A stretch of 53,350 nucleotides of DNA from Candidatus Rokuibacteriota bacterium (GCA_003220495.1 QHSP01000046.1:1-53350), one strand, 5' to 3'; positions 43,334-52,936 are shown, counted from the stretch's first letter. Notes: generated by a model from the sequence alone, not told the origin. Numbers and translations: made by a program.

Positions 43334-43362
43334 TATATATCATGTGAGTGGAACGCTGTCAA
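43334..43362 (-). promoter_or_regulatory. Near-consensus promoter of the heat-shock operon
   Basis: On the minus strand TTGACA (43362-43357), a 17-nt spacer and TATATA (43339-43334) precede hsp20, giving a leader of ~55 nt. Isolated ACTCA/ACTCAA half-sites lie at about 43346-43350 and 43320-43325. They resemble HAIR half-sites for HspR, but the full CTTGAGT-N7-ACTCAAG palindrome is not present. Confidence 0.6.
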
Positions 43363-43418
43363 ATCAAGGCCCGAGGCTTGATGGAAGTCCTTTCGGTCTG
43401 GGATGATAGGGTTGGCCG

Positions 43419-44060
43419 ATGCGGTCCGGATGCGTCCTGGTCATCGGAGGGATCGCCACCCTCCTGGGCCTGGCGGGGGCGTCGCTATGGGTCGGCTCCA
43501 GGCTGATCCGTGAGCCCGAAGTTGCGGCGGCCCTCGGCGCCCCAGAGGATGGTATCCGGGCGCAGCAGAAGATCTTCGATCTAGCTCGCGGCGAGCCCCG
43601 TGGATCGAGGGGGCGCCCGCATCAGGTCGTTTTCACCGAAGCCGAGGTGAACCGATTCCTGTCGACGAATCTCGTCGAGGTGGCCCAGATGCCCGTCGCG
43701 GTCAGAGCCGTCCGCCTCGCCGGGGAGGGGGTCGTCGAATTCAAGGGCCTGCTCTCGCTCCGCGATCTTTTAGCGGCGTCGCCCCTCGCCGGCCTCGCTC
43801 CTGCCAGCTGGCTCGAGCGCCAGGTTTGGCTGCATCTCAGCGCCAGGGCGAGCCTGGAAGTCGGAGCGAGCCGGAGCCAGCGCCGCTATCTTCGGTTCGA
43901 CGTCCAGCGCTTCGCGATCGGCCAGCAGCCGCTGCCAGGGATCCTCCTGCGGCTTCTGCCGAGCGCCGGACTCCAGGGTCTTCTCCGATGGCGAATGCCC
44001 GAATCGGTGGAGGCCATCACGATCGACTCCGGGACTGTCGCGATCAGGACTTCTTCGTAG
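43419..44060 (+). CDS. Membrane-anchored hypothetical protein
   Basis: This is a 213-aa protein. Residues 4-27 form a hydrophobic N-terminal anchor (VLVIGGIATLLGLAGASLWV). The rest is predicted periplasmic with alternating strands (HQVVFTEAEVNRFLSTNLVE, EGVVEFKGLLSLRDLL, YLRFDVQRFAIGQQPLP). The layout resembles bacterial lipid- or ligand-binding anchored proteins, but I do not recognise the family. It overlaps the convergent DUF1844 gene by 17 nt. Confidence 0.7.
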   Translation: MRSGCVLVIGGIATLLGLAGASLWVGSRLIREPEVAAALGAPEDGIRAQQKIFDLARGEPRGSRGRPHQVVFTEAEVNRFLSTNLVEVAQMPVAVRAVRLAGEGVVEFKGLLSLRDLLAASPLAGLAPASWLERQVWLHLSARASLEVGASRSQRRYLRFDVQRFAIGQQPLPGILLRLLPSAGLQGLLRWRMPESVEAITIDSGTVAIRTSS

Positions 44061-44418
44061 CGTGGACGTAGCGAAGCTGGAGGTCGTAGAGCACCTCCTC
44101 GAGGATTCGGTTCTCCTCGGGCGACCGGTGGCCCTCGGTCTTCTCGCGAAGCAAGATCAGTAGATCGATCGCGTCCGCAGCTTGGGCCAGATCGACCTGG
44201 CGCTCACCCGTGAGGGGATCGGGCGCGTCCCCCAGCGCGACGACGGCCGAGCTTGCGAGCATCATGAAGAGACCGGCCAGGCTTCGCTCGCCGGGGCTCA
44301 GGTCCGGCGGTGCGACAGGGGGCTCGGCGGCGGGCACGGGCCGCGGCGCTTCGTCCTCGTCCAGTCGCCTGCGCCTATCCGTGACCTTGAAAACGTCCTC
44401 GGGCTCCCCCTGGGCCAT
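44044..44418 (-). CDS. DUF1844 domain-containing protein
   Basis: This is a 124-aa protein. A charged N-terminal ~45 residues with a Pro/Ala stretch precede the DUF1844 core, SLAGLFMMLASSAVVALGD, followed by QAADAIDLLILLREKTEGH and LEEVLYDLQLRYV. The family is of unknown function. The gene is convergent with the anchored protein and divergent from mazG. Confidence 0.85.
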   Translation of the reverse strand: MAQGEPEDVFKVTDRRRRLDEDEAPRPVPAAEPPVAPPDLSPGERSLAGLFMMLASSAVVALGDAPDPLTGERQVDLAQAADAIDLLILLREKTEGHRSPEENRILEEVLYDLQLRYVHATKKS

Positions 44419-44453
44419 CAGGGTGAGCCTAGCACACGCGAAAACCCTTGCTG

Positions 44454-44459
44454 TATAAT
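44454..44459 (+). promoter_or_regulatory. Perfect -10 element before mazG
   Basis: TATAAT lies 21 nt before the mazG ATG. No convincing -35 element is visible 16-18 nt upstream. AGGAACGG before the start serves as ribosome site. Confidence 0.4.
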
Positions 44460-44480
44460 CGGTTAGCCGCAGGAACGGAA

Positions 44481-45290
44481 ATGACCGACTCTCCGGGTGT
44501 TCTCTTTCAACGGCTCCTGGACGTCATGAAGCGACTCCGCGAACCGGGTGGCTGCCCGTGGGATCGCGAGCAAACGCCCACATCACTCAAGCCGTATCTC
44601 ATCGAGGAAGCCTACGAAGTCCTGGAAGCGATCGAGTCTGGCGGGAGCGCGGCCGTGCGCGAGGAGCTGGGCGATCTGCTGTTCCAGGTCGTCTTCCACG
44701 CTCGCATCGCCGAGGAGCGAGGCGACTTCACGATGATCGATCTGCTCGGCCAGCTCATCGACAAGATGGTGCGGCGGCATCCTCACGTCTTCAGCGACGC
44801 GTCGGTTGGCACCGCGACCGAGGCGCTCGTCCAGTGGGAAGTGATCAAGCAGCGCGAGGCCAAGGACCGAGGCCAGGCGCGGTCGCTGCTCGACGGCGTC
44901 CCGCGTGCGTTGCCCTCATTGCTGCGAGCGCAGCGAGTTCAGAGCAAGGCCGCGCGCGTGAATTTCGACTGGCCCGACGCGCGGGCGGCGTGGCTCAAGG
45001 TGGAGGAGGAAATACGAGAGGCCGCCGAGGCGCTGGCGTCGGGCGACACACGGCGCATCCGCGAAGAACTCGGCGACGCGCTCTTCTCGCTCGTGAACGT
45101 GGCGCGGCTTTCGGACCTCGACGCCGACGACGCCCTCCACGGTGCGATCGAGAAGTTCCGCCGGCGCTTCACGAACATGGAAGCGGAGCTGGCCGCACGC
45201 GGCAAATCGGTCAGCGCGGTCCCGCCCGATGAGCTGGAGCGGTCGTGGGAGGCAGCGAAAGCCGGGGAGCGCAGCGAGAAACGGTCATGA
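44481..45290 (+). CDS. mazG: Nucleoside triphosphate pyrophosphohydrolase MazG
   Basis: This is a tandem-domain MazG of 269 aa. The first domain shows GGCPWDREQT, the metal-binding EEAYEVLEAI and EELGDLLFQVVFHARIAEE. The second repeats the pattern (EEIREAAEAL, EELGDALFSLVNVARL) with HPHVFSD between. MazG removes non-canonical or excess NTPs and lowers ppGpp. The ATG at 44481 is preferred over an in-frame TTG at 44448 because of its ribosome site. Its stop overlaps the macro-domain gene as ATGA. Confidence 0.93.
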   Translation: MTDSPGVLFQRLLDVMKRLREPGGCPWDREQTPTSLKPYLIEEAYEVLEAIESGGSAAVREELGDLLFQVVFHARIAEERGDFTMIDLLGQLIDKMVRRHPHVFSDASVGTATEALVQWEVIKQREAKDRGQARSLLDGVPRALPSLLRAQRVQSKAARVNFDWPDARAAWLKVEEEIREAAEALASGDTRRIREELGDALFSLVNVARLSDLDADDALHGAIEKFRRRFTNMEAELAARGKSVSAVPPDELERSWEAAKAGERSEKRS

Positions 45291-45823
45291 GGCTCAGGAT
45301 CGGCCAATCATCCATCTCGATCGAGCGCGGCGACATCACCGACTGGGAAGTCGACGCGATCATCAACGCGGCGAACTCGACGCTGTCCATGAGCACCGGC
45401 GTGGCCAGCGCCATCAAGCGCAAGGGCGGCGTCATCATCGAAGAAGAGGCGATGCGGCAGGGCCCCGTGGAGGTTGGCGAGGCCGTGCTGACCACTGGCG
45501 GCAACCTCGCCGCGACCCACGTGATCCACGCGGCCGTCATGGGCCCCGACCTCAAGGCGGACGGTGAGCAGGTCGCGACCACGACGCGCGCGGTCCTCGC
45601 GCTGGCGGCCAAGCATCGCATCACATCGCTCGCGCTCCCGGCGCTCGGAACGGGAGTCGGACACGTCCCGCCGGCCGTCTCGGCGAACGCGATGCTCAAC
45701 GCCGTGGTGTCTCATTTGAGAGGCGGCCCCACGGGCCTGAAGCGAGTCGTTTTCGTGCTTTATCAGGACGATGCGTACAAGGCCTTTACCGATACGTTGA
45801 AACGACTCGGTGGGGTACAGTAG
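45287..45823 (+). CDS. Macro-domain protein
   Basis: This is a 178-aa macro domain, probably binding ADP-ribose or related nucleotides. GDITDWEVDAIINAANSTLS (residues 15-34) carries the Asp and Asn of the ligand pocket. The usual Gly-rich GGGG loop is SMSTGVASAIKRKGG, a variant. ITSLALPALGTGVGH is the second binding loop. It is coupled to mazG by a 4-nt overlap, which suggests a nucleotide-repair or ADP-ribose housekeeping role. pilB begins 9 nt after its stop, so read-through is possible. Confidence 0.9.
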   Translation: MRLRIGQSSISIERGDITDWEVDAIINAANSTLSMSTGVASAIKRKGGVIIEEEAMRQGPVEVGEAVLTTGGNLAATHVIHAAVMGPDLKADGEQVATTTRAVLALAAKHRITSLALPALGTGVGHVPPAVSANAMLNAVVSHLRGGPTGLKRVVFVLYQDDAYKAFTDTLKRLGGVQ

Positions 45824-45832
45824 AAGATTACA

Positions 45833-47572
45833 ATGGCCCAGCAGCAGGTGAAGCTCGGGCAGCCTGTCAACCGCCGCCTCGGGGACCTCCTCGTCGCGGA
45901 CGGACTTCTCACCGCTGAACAGCTCAAGAAGGCGCTCGCGGAGCAGAAGGGCTCACCCGAAAAGCTCGGCTCCATCCTGGTCCGGCTGAATCTCGTCAAC
46001 GAAGATCAGCTCATCGGGTTCCTGTCGCGGCAGTACGGCGTCCCATCGATCACGCTCGGTCAGCTCGACATCGATTCAGACGTATTGAAGCTCGTGCCGG
46101 CGCCCATCGCGCGGAAGTACGAGGTCATCCCGGTGCGGAGGATGGGGAACTCGCTCGCGCTCGCGATGGCCGATCCGACGAACGTGTTCGCCCTGGACGA
46201 CATCTCGTTCATGACCAATCTGCAAGTGTTGCCCCTGGTCGCGTCGCAGACCTCGATCAAGAAGGCGATCGACCGCAACTACGAGTCGAAGACGGAGGCC
46301 ATCTCCAGCGTCCTGTCCGACATGCAGACCGACCTCGCCAACGTCGAGGTCGTCGATGAAGGTGAAGAAGGCGCCAAGGTCGACGTCTTCGAGCTGAAGG
46401 AGTCGGCCGACGAAGCGCCAGTCGTGAAGCTGGTGAACATGGTGCTGGTCGACGCGATCCAGAAGGGCGCCTCCGACATTCACTTCGAGTCGTACGAGAA
46501 GATTTTCCGGATCCGGTTCCGGATGGACGGCGTGCTGCACGAAATGCTGGCGCCACCGAAACGGTTGGAGGCAGCGATCCTCTCCCGTTTGAAGATCATG
46601 TCGAACCTCGACATCGCCGAGCGCCGGCTGCCGCAGGACGGCCGCATCAAGCTCCGCTACAGCAATCGCGAGATCGATTTCCGCGTCTCGACACTCCCCA
46701 CGATCTTCGGCGAAAAGGCGGTTCTCCGAATTCTCGACAAGGAGTCGTTGAAGCTCGATCTGACGCAGCTCGGCTTCGACGACTGGAGCCTCGACAAGTT
46801 CAACGCCGCGATCCACCAGCCGTACGGCATGGTGCTGATCACTGGACCGACCGGATCCGGCAAGACCACCACGCTCTACTCGGGCATCCACACCATCAAC
46901 TCGCCGGACGTGAACATCATGACGGCCGAGGATCCGGTCGAGTACAACCTGAAGGGCGTCAACCAGGTTCAGATCAACGAACACGTCGGCCGGACATTCG
47001 CGGCCGCGCTCCGCTCCTTCCTCCGTCAGGACCCCGACGTGATCCTCGTTGGTGAGACGCGCGACCTCGAGACCGCGCAGATCAGCATCCGCGCCGCGCT
47101 CACCGGCCACCTGGTCTTCTCGACCCTGCACACCAACGACTGCCCCTCGACGATCGCGCGGCTTCTCGATATGGGGATCCCGCCGTTCCTGGTCGCGTCG
47201 TCGCTGCTCCTCGTCCTGGCCCAGCGCCTGGGTCGAAAGGTGTGCAAGCAGTGCCGGGAGCCGTACGACGCCGACGAGGAGAGCCTCGTCACATATGGCC
47301 ACGTCCCGACCGGGAAAGGGAAGATCCAGTTCTACAAGGGCAAGGGCTGCGCGGCGTGTAACTTCACGGGAATGAAGGGCCGTATCGCGATCTACGAGGT
47401 CATGCCGATCAGCGAGGAGCTCCGCGACGCCATCCTCAAGAATGCTCCGACCGCCGAGATCCGGACGATCGCGCAGGCGGCGGGCATGAAGTCTCTGCGG
47501 CAAGCCGGGCTCGCGAAGGTCATTGAAGGAACTACGACGATCGAGGAAGTCCTCAGAGTTACCCTGTCTTAA
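45833..47572 (+). CDS. pilB: Type IV pilus assembly ATPase PilB
   Basis: This is a 579-aa GspE/PilB-type ATPase. The N-terminal MshEN-like domain (RLGDLLVADGLLTAEQLKKA) precedes the core. Walker A is GPTGSGKTTT, the Asp box IMTAEDPVEYNL, the His box LTGHLVFSTLHTND, and Walker B LVGETRDLETAQ. The tetracysteine zinc site spans CKQC (near residue 470) and CAAC. It powers pilus extension in the cytosol. It heads the pilBTC-SR run. Confidence 0.96.
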   Translation: MAQQQVKLGQPVNRRLGDLLVADGLLTAEQLKKALAEQKGSPEKLGSILVRLNLVNEDQLIGFLSRQYGVPSITLGQLDIDSDVLKLVPAPIARKYEVIPVRRMGNSLALAMADPTNVFALDDISFMTNLQVLPLVASQTSIKKAIDRNYESKTEAISSVLSDMQTDLANVEVVDEGEEGAKVDVFELKESADEAPVVKLVNMVLVDAIQKGASDIHFESYEKIFRIRFRMDGVLHEMLAPPKRLEAAILSRLKIMSNLDIAERRLPQDGRIKLRYSNREIDFRVSTLPTIFGEKAVLRILDKESLKLDLTQLGFDDWSLDKFNAAIHQPYGMVLITGPTGSGKTTTLYSGIHTINSPDVNIMTAEDPVEYNLKGVNQVQINEHVGRTFAAALRSFLRQDPDVILVGETRDLETAQISIRAALTGHLVFSTLHTNDCPSTIARLLDMGIPPFLVASSLLLVLAQRLGRKVCKQCREPYDADEESLVTYGHVPTGKGKIQFYKGKGCAACNFTGMKGRIAIYEVMPISEELRDAILKNAPTAEIRTIAQAAGMKSLRQAGLAKVIEGTTTIEEVLRVTLS

Positions 47573-47601
47573 ACAGGGTTATTGCGGCGTAGGGAGGCAC
47601 G

Positions 47602-48720
47602 ATGGCCGCCAACATGGCCGATCTTCTGCAACTTATGGTGGACCGTGGCGCGTCGGACCTGCACATCACGAGCGGGACGTATCCGCAGATCCGCGTCAAC
47701 GGCCGCCTCAACCAGCTCACCCAATTCGAGGTGCTGGCGCCGCAGGACACCCAGCGGCTTTCGTACAGCGTCCTGAACGAGGGCCAAAAACAGAAATTCG
47801 AAGAAGAGAACGAGCTCGACCTCTCCTTCGGCATCCAGGGCCTCGCGCGCTTCCGCTGTAACGTTTACCGGCAGCGCGGCGCCGTCGGGTGCGCGATCCG
47901 CGTCATCCCGTACAAGATCCGCTCGTTCGACGAGCTGGGGCTGCCGCAGATCGTCCAGCAGCTCGCGGACCGGCCCAAGGGGCTGATCCTCGTGACCGGG
48001 CCGACCGGGTCGGGCAAATCGACGACGCTCGCCGCCATGATCGACAAGATCAACAACGAGCGTCACGATCACATCATGACGATCGAGGACCCGATCGAGT
48101 TCGTCCATCCGCACAAGCAGTGCCTCGTCAACCAGCGCGAGGTCTTCGCCGACACGCATTCGTTCACGAAGGCGCTCAAGTCGATCCTCCGCCAGGATCC
48201 GGACGTGGTCCTCGTCGGCGAGATGCGCGACCTCGAGACGATCGCCGCAGCGCTGACGATTGCGGAGACCGGCCACCTGACGTTCGGCACCTTGCACACG
48301 AACTCGTGCGCCCAGACGATGAACCGCATCATCGACGTGTTCCCGACGGCCCAGCAGGCGCAGGTGCGGGCGCAGCTGTCGCTCGTGCTCGAGGGCGTGC
48401 TCTCGCAGACGCTCATTCCCAAGGTCGGCGGCGGACGCGTGATGGCGCTGGAGATCATGGTCGCCACCCCCGCCATCCGCAACCTCATCCGAGAGGAGAA
48501 GATCCACCAGGTGTATTCGGCGATCGCGACCGGCCAGAAATTCGGGATGCAGACGATGAATCAGGCCCTCTCCGACCTGACGAAGCGGCACCTGATCACC
48601 CGTGAGGACGCGCTGAACAGATCGACGCTGATCGAGGAGCTGCTGCAGCTTCTCGGACACGATGGTCCGGCGGCCACTGCCAGCGCAGGCGCCGGCGTCT
48701 CACCGTTCGCCAAACGGTAG
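47602..48720 (+). CDS. pilT: Type IV pilus retraction ATPase PilT
   Basis: This is a 372-aa retraction ATPase with an N-terminal PAS-like domain (LLQLMVDRGASDLHITSG), Walker A GPTGSGKST, HIMTIEDPIEF, the PilT-type AIRxIP motif (AIRVIPYKIRSFDELGLP) and LVGEMRDLETI, with LTFGTLHTNSC. PilT depolymerises pili for twitching and DNA uptake. It starts 29 nt after pilB and ends 14 nt before pilC. Confidence 0.96.
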   Translation: MAANMADLLQLMVDRGASDLHITSGTYPQIRVNGRLNQLTQFEVLAPQDTQRLSYSVLNEGQKQKFEEENELDLSFGIQGLARFRCNVYRQRGAVGCAIRVIPYKIRSFDELGLPQIVQQLADRPKGLILVTGPTGSGKSTTLAAMIDKINNERHDHIMTIEDPIEFVHPHKQCLVNQREVFADTHSFTKALKSILRQDPDVVLVGEMRDLETIAAALTIAETGHLTFGTLHTNSCAQTMNRIIDVFPTAQQAQVRAQLSLVLEGVLSQTLIPKVGGGRVMALEIMVATPAIRNLIREEKIHQVYSAIATGQKFGMQTMNQALSDLTKRHLITREDALNRSTLIEELLQLLGHDGPAATASAGAGVSPFAKR

Positions 48721-48734
48721 GAGGAGCGCAGACC

Positions 48735-49937
48735 ATGGCCATGTACGCCTTTCGCGGCCGATCCGGCGGAGCCGTCGTCTCCGGCGAGATCGAAGCGAAC
48801 GACCGACCCGCGGCGGTGACGGCGTTGCGGGCGAGAGGCGTCGTCGCGACGTCGGTGCAGGAACGGTTGGCCAAGCCGGTCGGGATCAAGAAGATCGGCG
48901 GCAAGGTCAAGGACAAAGACCTGGCGATCTACACCCGCCAGTTCTCCACGATGGTCGACGCCGGCCTTCCGATCGCGCAGTGCCTGGCGATCCTCTCGGA
49001 GCAGAGCGACTCGAAGTCTTTGCGCGACGTCACCGGAAAGATCGCGCGGGAGGTCGAGGGTGGCGCCACCTTGGCCGAGTCGTTCCGGAAGTACCCCAAG
49101 GTCTTCAACGACCTGTTCACCAACATGCTCCAGGTCGGTGAGTCGGGCGGTGTGCTCGACGTCGTCCTGCAGCGCCTGTCGGGCTACATCGAGAAGGCGG
49201 CCAAGCTCAAGAGCAAGGTCAAGGGCGCCATGGTGTACCCCGTCACGATCATCAGCGTGGCGGTGCTGGTCATCGTCTTCATGATGATCTTCGTCATCCC
49301 GACGTTCGCAAAGATGTTCCAGGGCCTCGGCGCCGACCTGCCGCTGCCGACCAAGATCGTCATGTTCATCTCCGAGTTCACGCAGAAGTACATCCTCATC
49401 ATGGTGGGCGCGGGTGCCGGCGCCATCTACGCGCTCAAGCGCTACTACAACACCGAGCAGGGCAGTAACGTGATCGACGCCTTCCTGCTGAAGGTGCCGG
49501 TCATCGGCATGCTCATCCGCAAGGTCGCCGTCGCGCGCTTCACGCGGACGCTCGGCACGCTCATCTCGTCCGGCGTCCCGATCCTCGAGGGGCTGCTCAT
49601 CACCGCCCGCTCGGCTGGCAATCGGGTCGTCGAGCGAACCGTGATGCAGGCCCGGACCGCGGTCACCTCCGGCCGGGCGCTCTCCGAGCCGCTCAAGGGC
49701 AGCACCGTCTTCCCGCCCATGGTCGTCCACATGATCAGCGTCGGCGAGAATACCGGTGCGCTCGATCAGATGCTCTCGAAGATCGCCGACTTCTACGACG
49801 ACGAGGTCGACACCGCGGTCACCGCGCTCACGTCGCTGCTCGAACCGATCATGATCGTCTTCCTGGGCGTGGTGGTCGGCGGCCTCGTGGTCGCGATGTA
49901 CCTTCCGATCTTCCGTCTGGTCACGATAATGAAGTGA
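48735..49937 (+). CDS. pilC: Type IV pilus inner-membrane platform protein PilC
   Basis: This is a 400-aa protein of the GspF/PilC family. It has two cytosolic four-helix domains, the first with TRQFSTMVDAGLPIAQCLAI and the second with FTRTLGTLISSGVPILEGLL. Three membrane helices are present, including VTIISVAVLVIVFMMIFVIP and the C-terminal IMIVFLGVVVGGLVVAMY. It anchors PilB and PilT motors at the membrane. It stops 4 nt before pilS. Confidence 0.95.
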   Translation: MAMYAFRGRSGGAVVSGEIEANDRPAAVTALRARGVVATSVQERLAKPVGIKKIGGKVKDKDLAIYTRQFSTMVDAGLPIAQCLAILSEQSDSKSLRDVTGKIAREVEGGATLAESFRKYPKVFNDLFTNMLQVGESGGVLDVVLQRLSGYIEKAAKLKSKVKGAMVYPVTIISVAVLVIVFMMIFVIPTFAKMFQGLGADLPLPTKIVMFISEFTQKYILIMVGAGAGAIYALKRYYNTEQGSNVIDAFLLKVPVIGMLIRKVAVARFTRTLGTLISSGVPILEGLLITARSAGNRVVERTVMQARTAVTSGRALSEPLKGSTVFPPMVVHMISVGENTGALDQMLSKIADFYDDEVDTAVTALTSLLEPIMIVFLGVVVGGLVVAMYLPIFRLVTIMK

Positions 49938-49941
49938 AGTA

Positions 49942-51558
49942 GTGAAAGCGCTCACCGTCGGCGGGCCGCTCCAGGGATTCGCCTGGGCGCGGCTCGGGGT
50001 CTCGCTGGTCCTGCTGGCGCTCGCGCCGATCGTGCCGCCCGGCCTCATGCCGGGCGAGAGCCAGATCTTCGCCGTCGGGCTCCTCATCGCCCTCGCGTCG
50101 TCGAGCGCGATCCTCCTGCTCGGGCCGCCGGCACAGCCGCGCCGGCTCGCGTGGTTCATCTGCCTGCTCGACTCCGCGCTCATCACGGCCGTGGTCGTCG
50201 CCACCGGCGGTGCCCGCTCGATCTTCATTTTCCTGTACGTGCTCTCGGTCACCGCCGCGTGCGTGATGCTCTCGCGCACGCGGGGGCTCGCCATCGCCGC
50301 GATCTGCAGCCTGCTCTACACCGGGATCGTGACGGTGCGCACGGTGCTCCCGTTGACAGTATTCTTCGACGCGCCGCAGGAGACAACGGCGCTCGAGCTC
50401 GTCACGATGTTCCTCAACGCGGCGACCCTCCTCGTCGTCGCGATCATCGCGGGCGGCCTCGGCGAACGGTACCGCGCTACCCGGCAGGAGCTCGAGACGC
50501 GGCAGAAGGATCTCCGCGACCTGCAGGCCTTCAAGGACCTGATCTTCCAATCCGCCGGCACCGGGTTGATCGCTCTGGATCGAGACCATCGGATCACAGC
50601 GTTCAACCGCGCCGCCGAAGAGATCACCGGGGTGCCGGCGGCGCGGGCCATCGGCCAGAGCTGGCCGACGCTCATCGGGCCGGTGGTGCCGCTGGCCTCG
50701 ATCGAGGCGACGATCGACGGCAACCCGCGCGCGTCCATGCGGCACGAGACGGCGCTTCGCCGGCCCGACGGCTCGACGGTGCCGGTCCGCATGACCTTCT
50801 CAGCGCTCCGCTCCGGCGAAGGCGACCGGCTGGGGCTGATCACCGCCTGTGAGGACCTCTCGGCGATTCGCGCGATGGAGTCGCGGATGCGGCAGGCCGA
50901 TCGACTCGCGACGGTCGGGCGGATGGCCGCGAACATCGCGCACGAGATCCGCAACCCGCTCGCCTCGCTCACCGGCGCGATCGAAGTCCTCACCAGCCCC
51001 CACACCGCCGAGGACTCCCGCGAGCGCCTCTCACAGATCGTCGCGCGTGAGTCCGAGCGACTCAATCACATCATCAAGAACTTCCTCGAGTACGCGCGAC
51101 CGGCGCCGCTGTCGATCGCGACCTTCGACGTGACGGTCGCCGCCGAGGAGGTGCTGCTGCTGCTGGAGCACCGCGCCAGTCCCGGGAGCCTCAAGGTGAT
51201 GCGCGAGTTCGCGCCGTCCGTCCTGTGGCCCGTCGACGCCCAGCAGTTCCGCCAGATTCTGTGGAATCTCTGCCTGAACGCGGTCGAGGCGATGCCGGAG
51301 GGCGGCGAGCTTCGGGTCGCAGTCACCGTTCGCGGCGAGACGCTCGAGGTCACGGTCGGCGATACCGGCGAGGGCATCGCCGCGGGCGACCTCTCACACG
51401 TGTTCGAGCCCTTCTTCTCCACCAAGTCGGAGGGGACCGGCCTCGGGCTCGCGCTCGTCCACCGCGTCGTCCAGGAGCACGGCGGCGACATCGACGTCCG
51501 GAGCTCGCCGGGCCTGGGCACCACCTTTACCCTCACCCTCCCTTCCCGCCATGCCTGA
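49942..51558 (+). CDS. pilS: PilS-type sensor histidine kinase
   Basis: This is a 538-aa kinase. The N-terminus has about six membrane helices (residues ~15-170), with no periplasmic domain, as in PilS. Then a PAS domain (GLIALDRDHRITAFNRAAEE), H-box MAANIAHEIRNPLASLTGAI, N-box NLCLNAVEAMPEGG, G1 DTGEGIA and G2 EGTGLGLALVHR follow. The start is GTG at 49942. It overlaps pilR by 8 nt. In Pseudomonas PilS reads pilin levels in the membrane and acts on PilR. Confidence 0.93.
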   Translation: MKALTVGGPLQGFAWARLGVSLVLLALAPIVPPGLMPGESQIFAVGLLIALASSSAILLLGPPAQPRRLAWFICLLDSALITAVVVATGGARSIFIFLYVLSVTAACVMLSRTRGLAIAAICSLLYTGIVTVRTVLPLTVFFDAPQETTALELVTMFLNAATLLVVAIIAGGLGERYRATRQELETRQKDLRDLQAFKDLIFQSAGTGLIALDRDHRITAFNRAAEEITGVPAARAIGQSWPTLIGPVVPLASIEATIDGNPRASMRHETALRRPDGSTVPVRMTFSALRSGEGDRLGLITACEDLSAIRAMESRMRQADRLATVGRMAANIAHEIRNPLASLTGAIEVLTSPHTAEDSRERLSQIVARESERLNHIIKNFLEYARPAPLSIATFDVTVAAEEVLLLLEHRASPGSLKVMREFAPSVLWPVDAQQFRQILWNLCLNAVEAMPEGGELRVAVTVRGETLEVTVGDTGEGIAAGDLSHVFEPFFSTKSEGTGLGLALVHRVVQEHGGDIDVRSSPGLGTTFTLTLPSRHA

Positions 51559-52936
51559 CACTCGCGTCCTCGTCGTCGACGACGAACGGAGCATGCGCGA
51601 GCTCCTCGCGATCATGCTCAAGCAAGCCGGTCACGAAGTCACGATCGCCGAGGGCGGCGAGCAAGCCGTGGAGGTGATCAAGAGCGAGTCGTTCGACCTC
51701 GTCATCACCGACTTGCGGATGCGGAAGGTGGACGGCATCGCCGTCCTGCGCGCCGCGAAGGAGCACTCGCCCAGCACGGTCGTCCTCGTGGTGACCGCCT
51801 TCGCATCGACCGAAACGGCGGTCGAGGCTATGAAGCTTGGCGCCTACGACTACGTCACCAAGCCGTTCAAGCTCGACGAGATCAAGCTGACGATCGCCAA
51901 CGCGCTCGAGCGCAAGCGGCTCCAGGATGAGAACCGCGAGCTCCGGACGCAGCTCCGGCGCGAGCGCGGCTTCGAGAGCTTCGTCGGCAAGAGCCGTCAG
52001 ATGGTCGAGCTGCTCGAGGTGATCCGAAAGACCGCCGACGGGCTCTCGACGGTGATGGTCACGGGCGAGAGCGGAACCGGCAAGGAGCTGGTCGCACAGG
52101 CGATCCACCAGGAGAGCCCGCGCCGGGCCGGCCCCTTCGTCTCGGTCAATTGCGGGGCCATTCCCGAGACCCTGATGGAATCCGAGCTCTTCGGGCACGT
52201 GAAAGGCGCCTTCACCGGCGCCGTCGCCAACACCGTCGGGCTGTTCTCGGCGGCCAATGGCGGCAGTCTCTTCCTCGACGAGGTCACCGAAGTCCCCCAG
52301 TCCGTCCAGGTCAAGCTTCTGCGCGCAATCCAAGAGCGCGAGATCCGCCGGGTCGGCGACACGCGCGACGTAAAAGTCGACGTGCGGCTGATCGCCGCCT
52401 CGAACCGGGACGTGGCCAAGGCGGTCGCCGACGGGATCCTCCGCGAAGACCTCTTCTATCGGCTCAACGTCATTCCGATCCAGCTGCCACCGCTCCGGGA
52501 GCGCCGAGAGGATATCTCGCTCCTGGCGGCGCACTTCGTTCGGAAAATCTCCGACGAGCTCGGGAAATCCGTGAAGGGGGTCAGCCCGGAGGCGCTCGCG
52601 ATTCTCGAGAACTACCGTTGGCCCGGCAATATCCGCGAGCTCGAGAACGTGATCGAGCGAGCGCTGGTCCTGGGCAGCGGCGACGTGCTCGAGGCCGATG
52701 CGCTGCCTCCCGACCTCCAGCAATCGCGTGCCTCGCAGGACGTCCCGGTGGAGATTCCCGCCGACGGGCTCGATCTGGAGGCGACCTTGGACCAGATCGA
52801 GAATCGATATCTGCAGATGGCCCTGGCGCGCACCGGCGGCGTTCAGACTCGCGCCGCCGAGCTGCTTCGGGTCAGCTTCCGACAATTCCGATACAAACTC
52901 CAGAAGCACAGTCAGCGCTCGCCCTCTCCTAGCTGA
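51551..52936 (+). CDS. pilR: PilR-type sigma-54 response regulator
   Basis: This is a 461-aa NtrC-family regulator. Its receiver has phospho-Asp54 in LVITDLRMRKVDG and Lys in YVTKPFKLDE. The AAA+ domain has Walker A GESGTGKE, the loop GAFTGA and Walker B SLFLDEVTE. The Fis-type helix-turn-helix is VQTRAAELLRVSFRQFRYKL. It should activate pilA, whose upstream region carries a -24/-12 site ~130 nt after this gene. Confidence 0.94.
   Translation: MPDTRVLVVDDERSMRELLAIMLKQAGHEVTIAEGGEQAVEVIKSESFDLVITDLRMRKVDGIAVLRAAKEHSPSTVVLVVTAFASTETAVEAMKLGAYDYVTKPFKLDEIKLTIANALERKRLQDENRELRTQLRRERGFESFVGKSRQMVELLEVIRKTADGLSTVMVTGESGTGKELVAQAIHQESPRRAGPFVSVNCGAIPETLMESELFGHVKGAFTGAVANTVGLFSAANGGSLFLDEVTEVPQSVQVKLLRAIQEREIRRVGDTRDVKVDVRLIAASNRDVAKAVADGILREDLFYRLNVIPIQLPPLRERREDISLLAAHFVRKISDELGKSVKGVSPEALAILENYRWPGNIRELENVIERALVLGSGDVLEADALPPDLQQSRASQDVPVEIPADGLDLEATLDQIENRYLQMALARTGGVQTRAAELLRVSFRQFRYKLQKHSQRSPSPS

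Noticed and set aside
43310-43365. A full HAIR operator for HspR
   Set aside because: Only scattered ACTCA/CTTGA half-sites exist; the CTTGAGT-N7-ACTCAAG palindrome is not found, so no operator is claimed.
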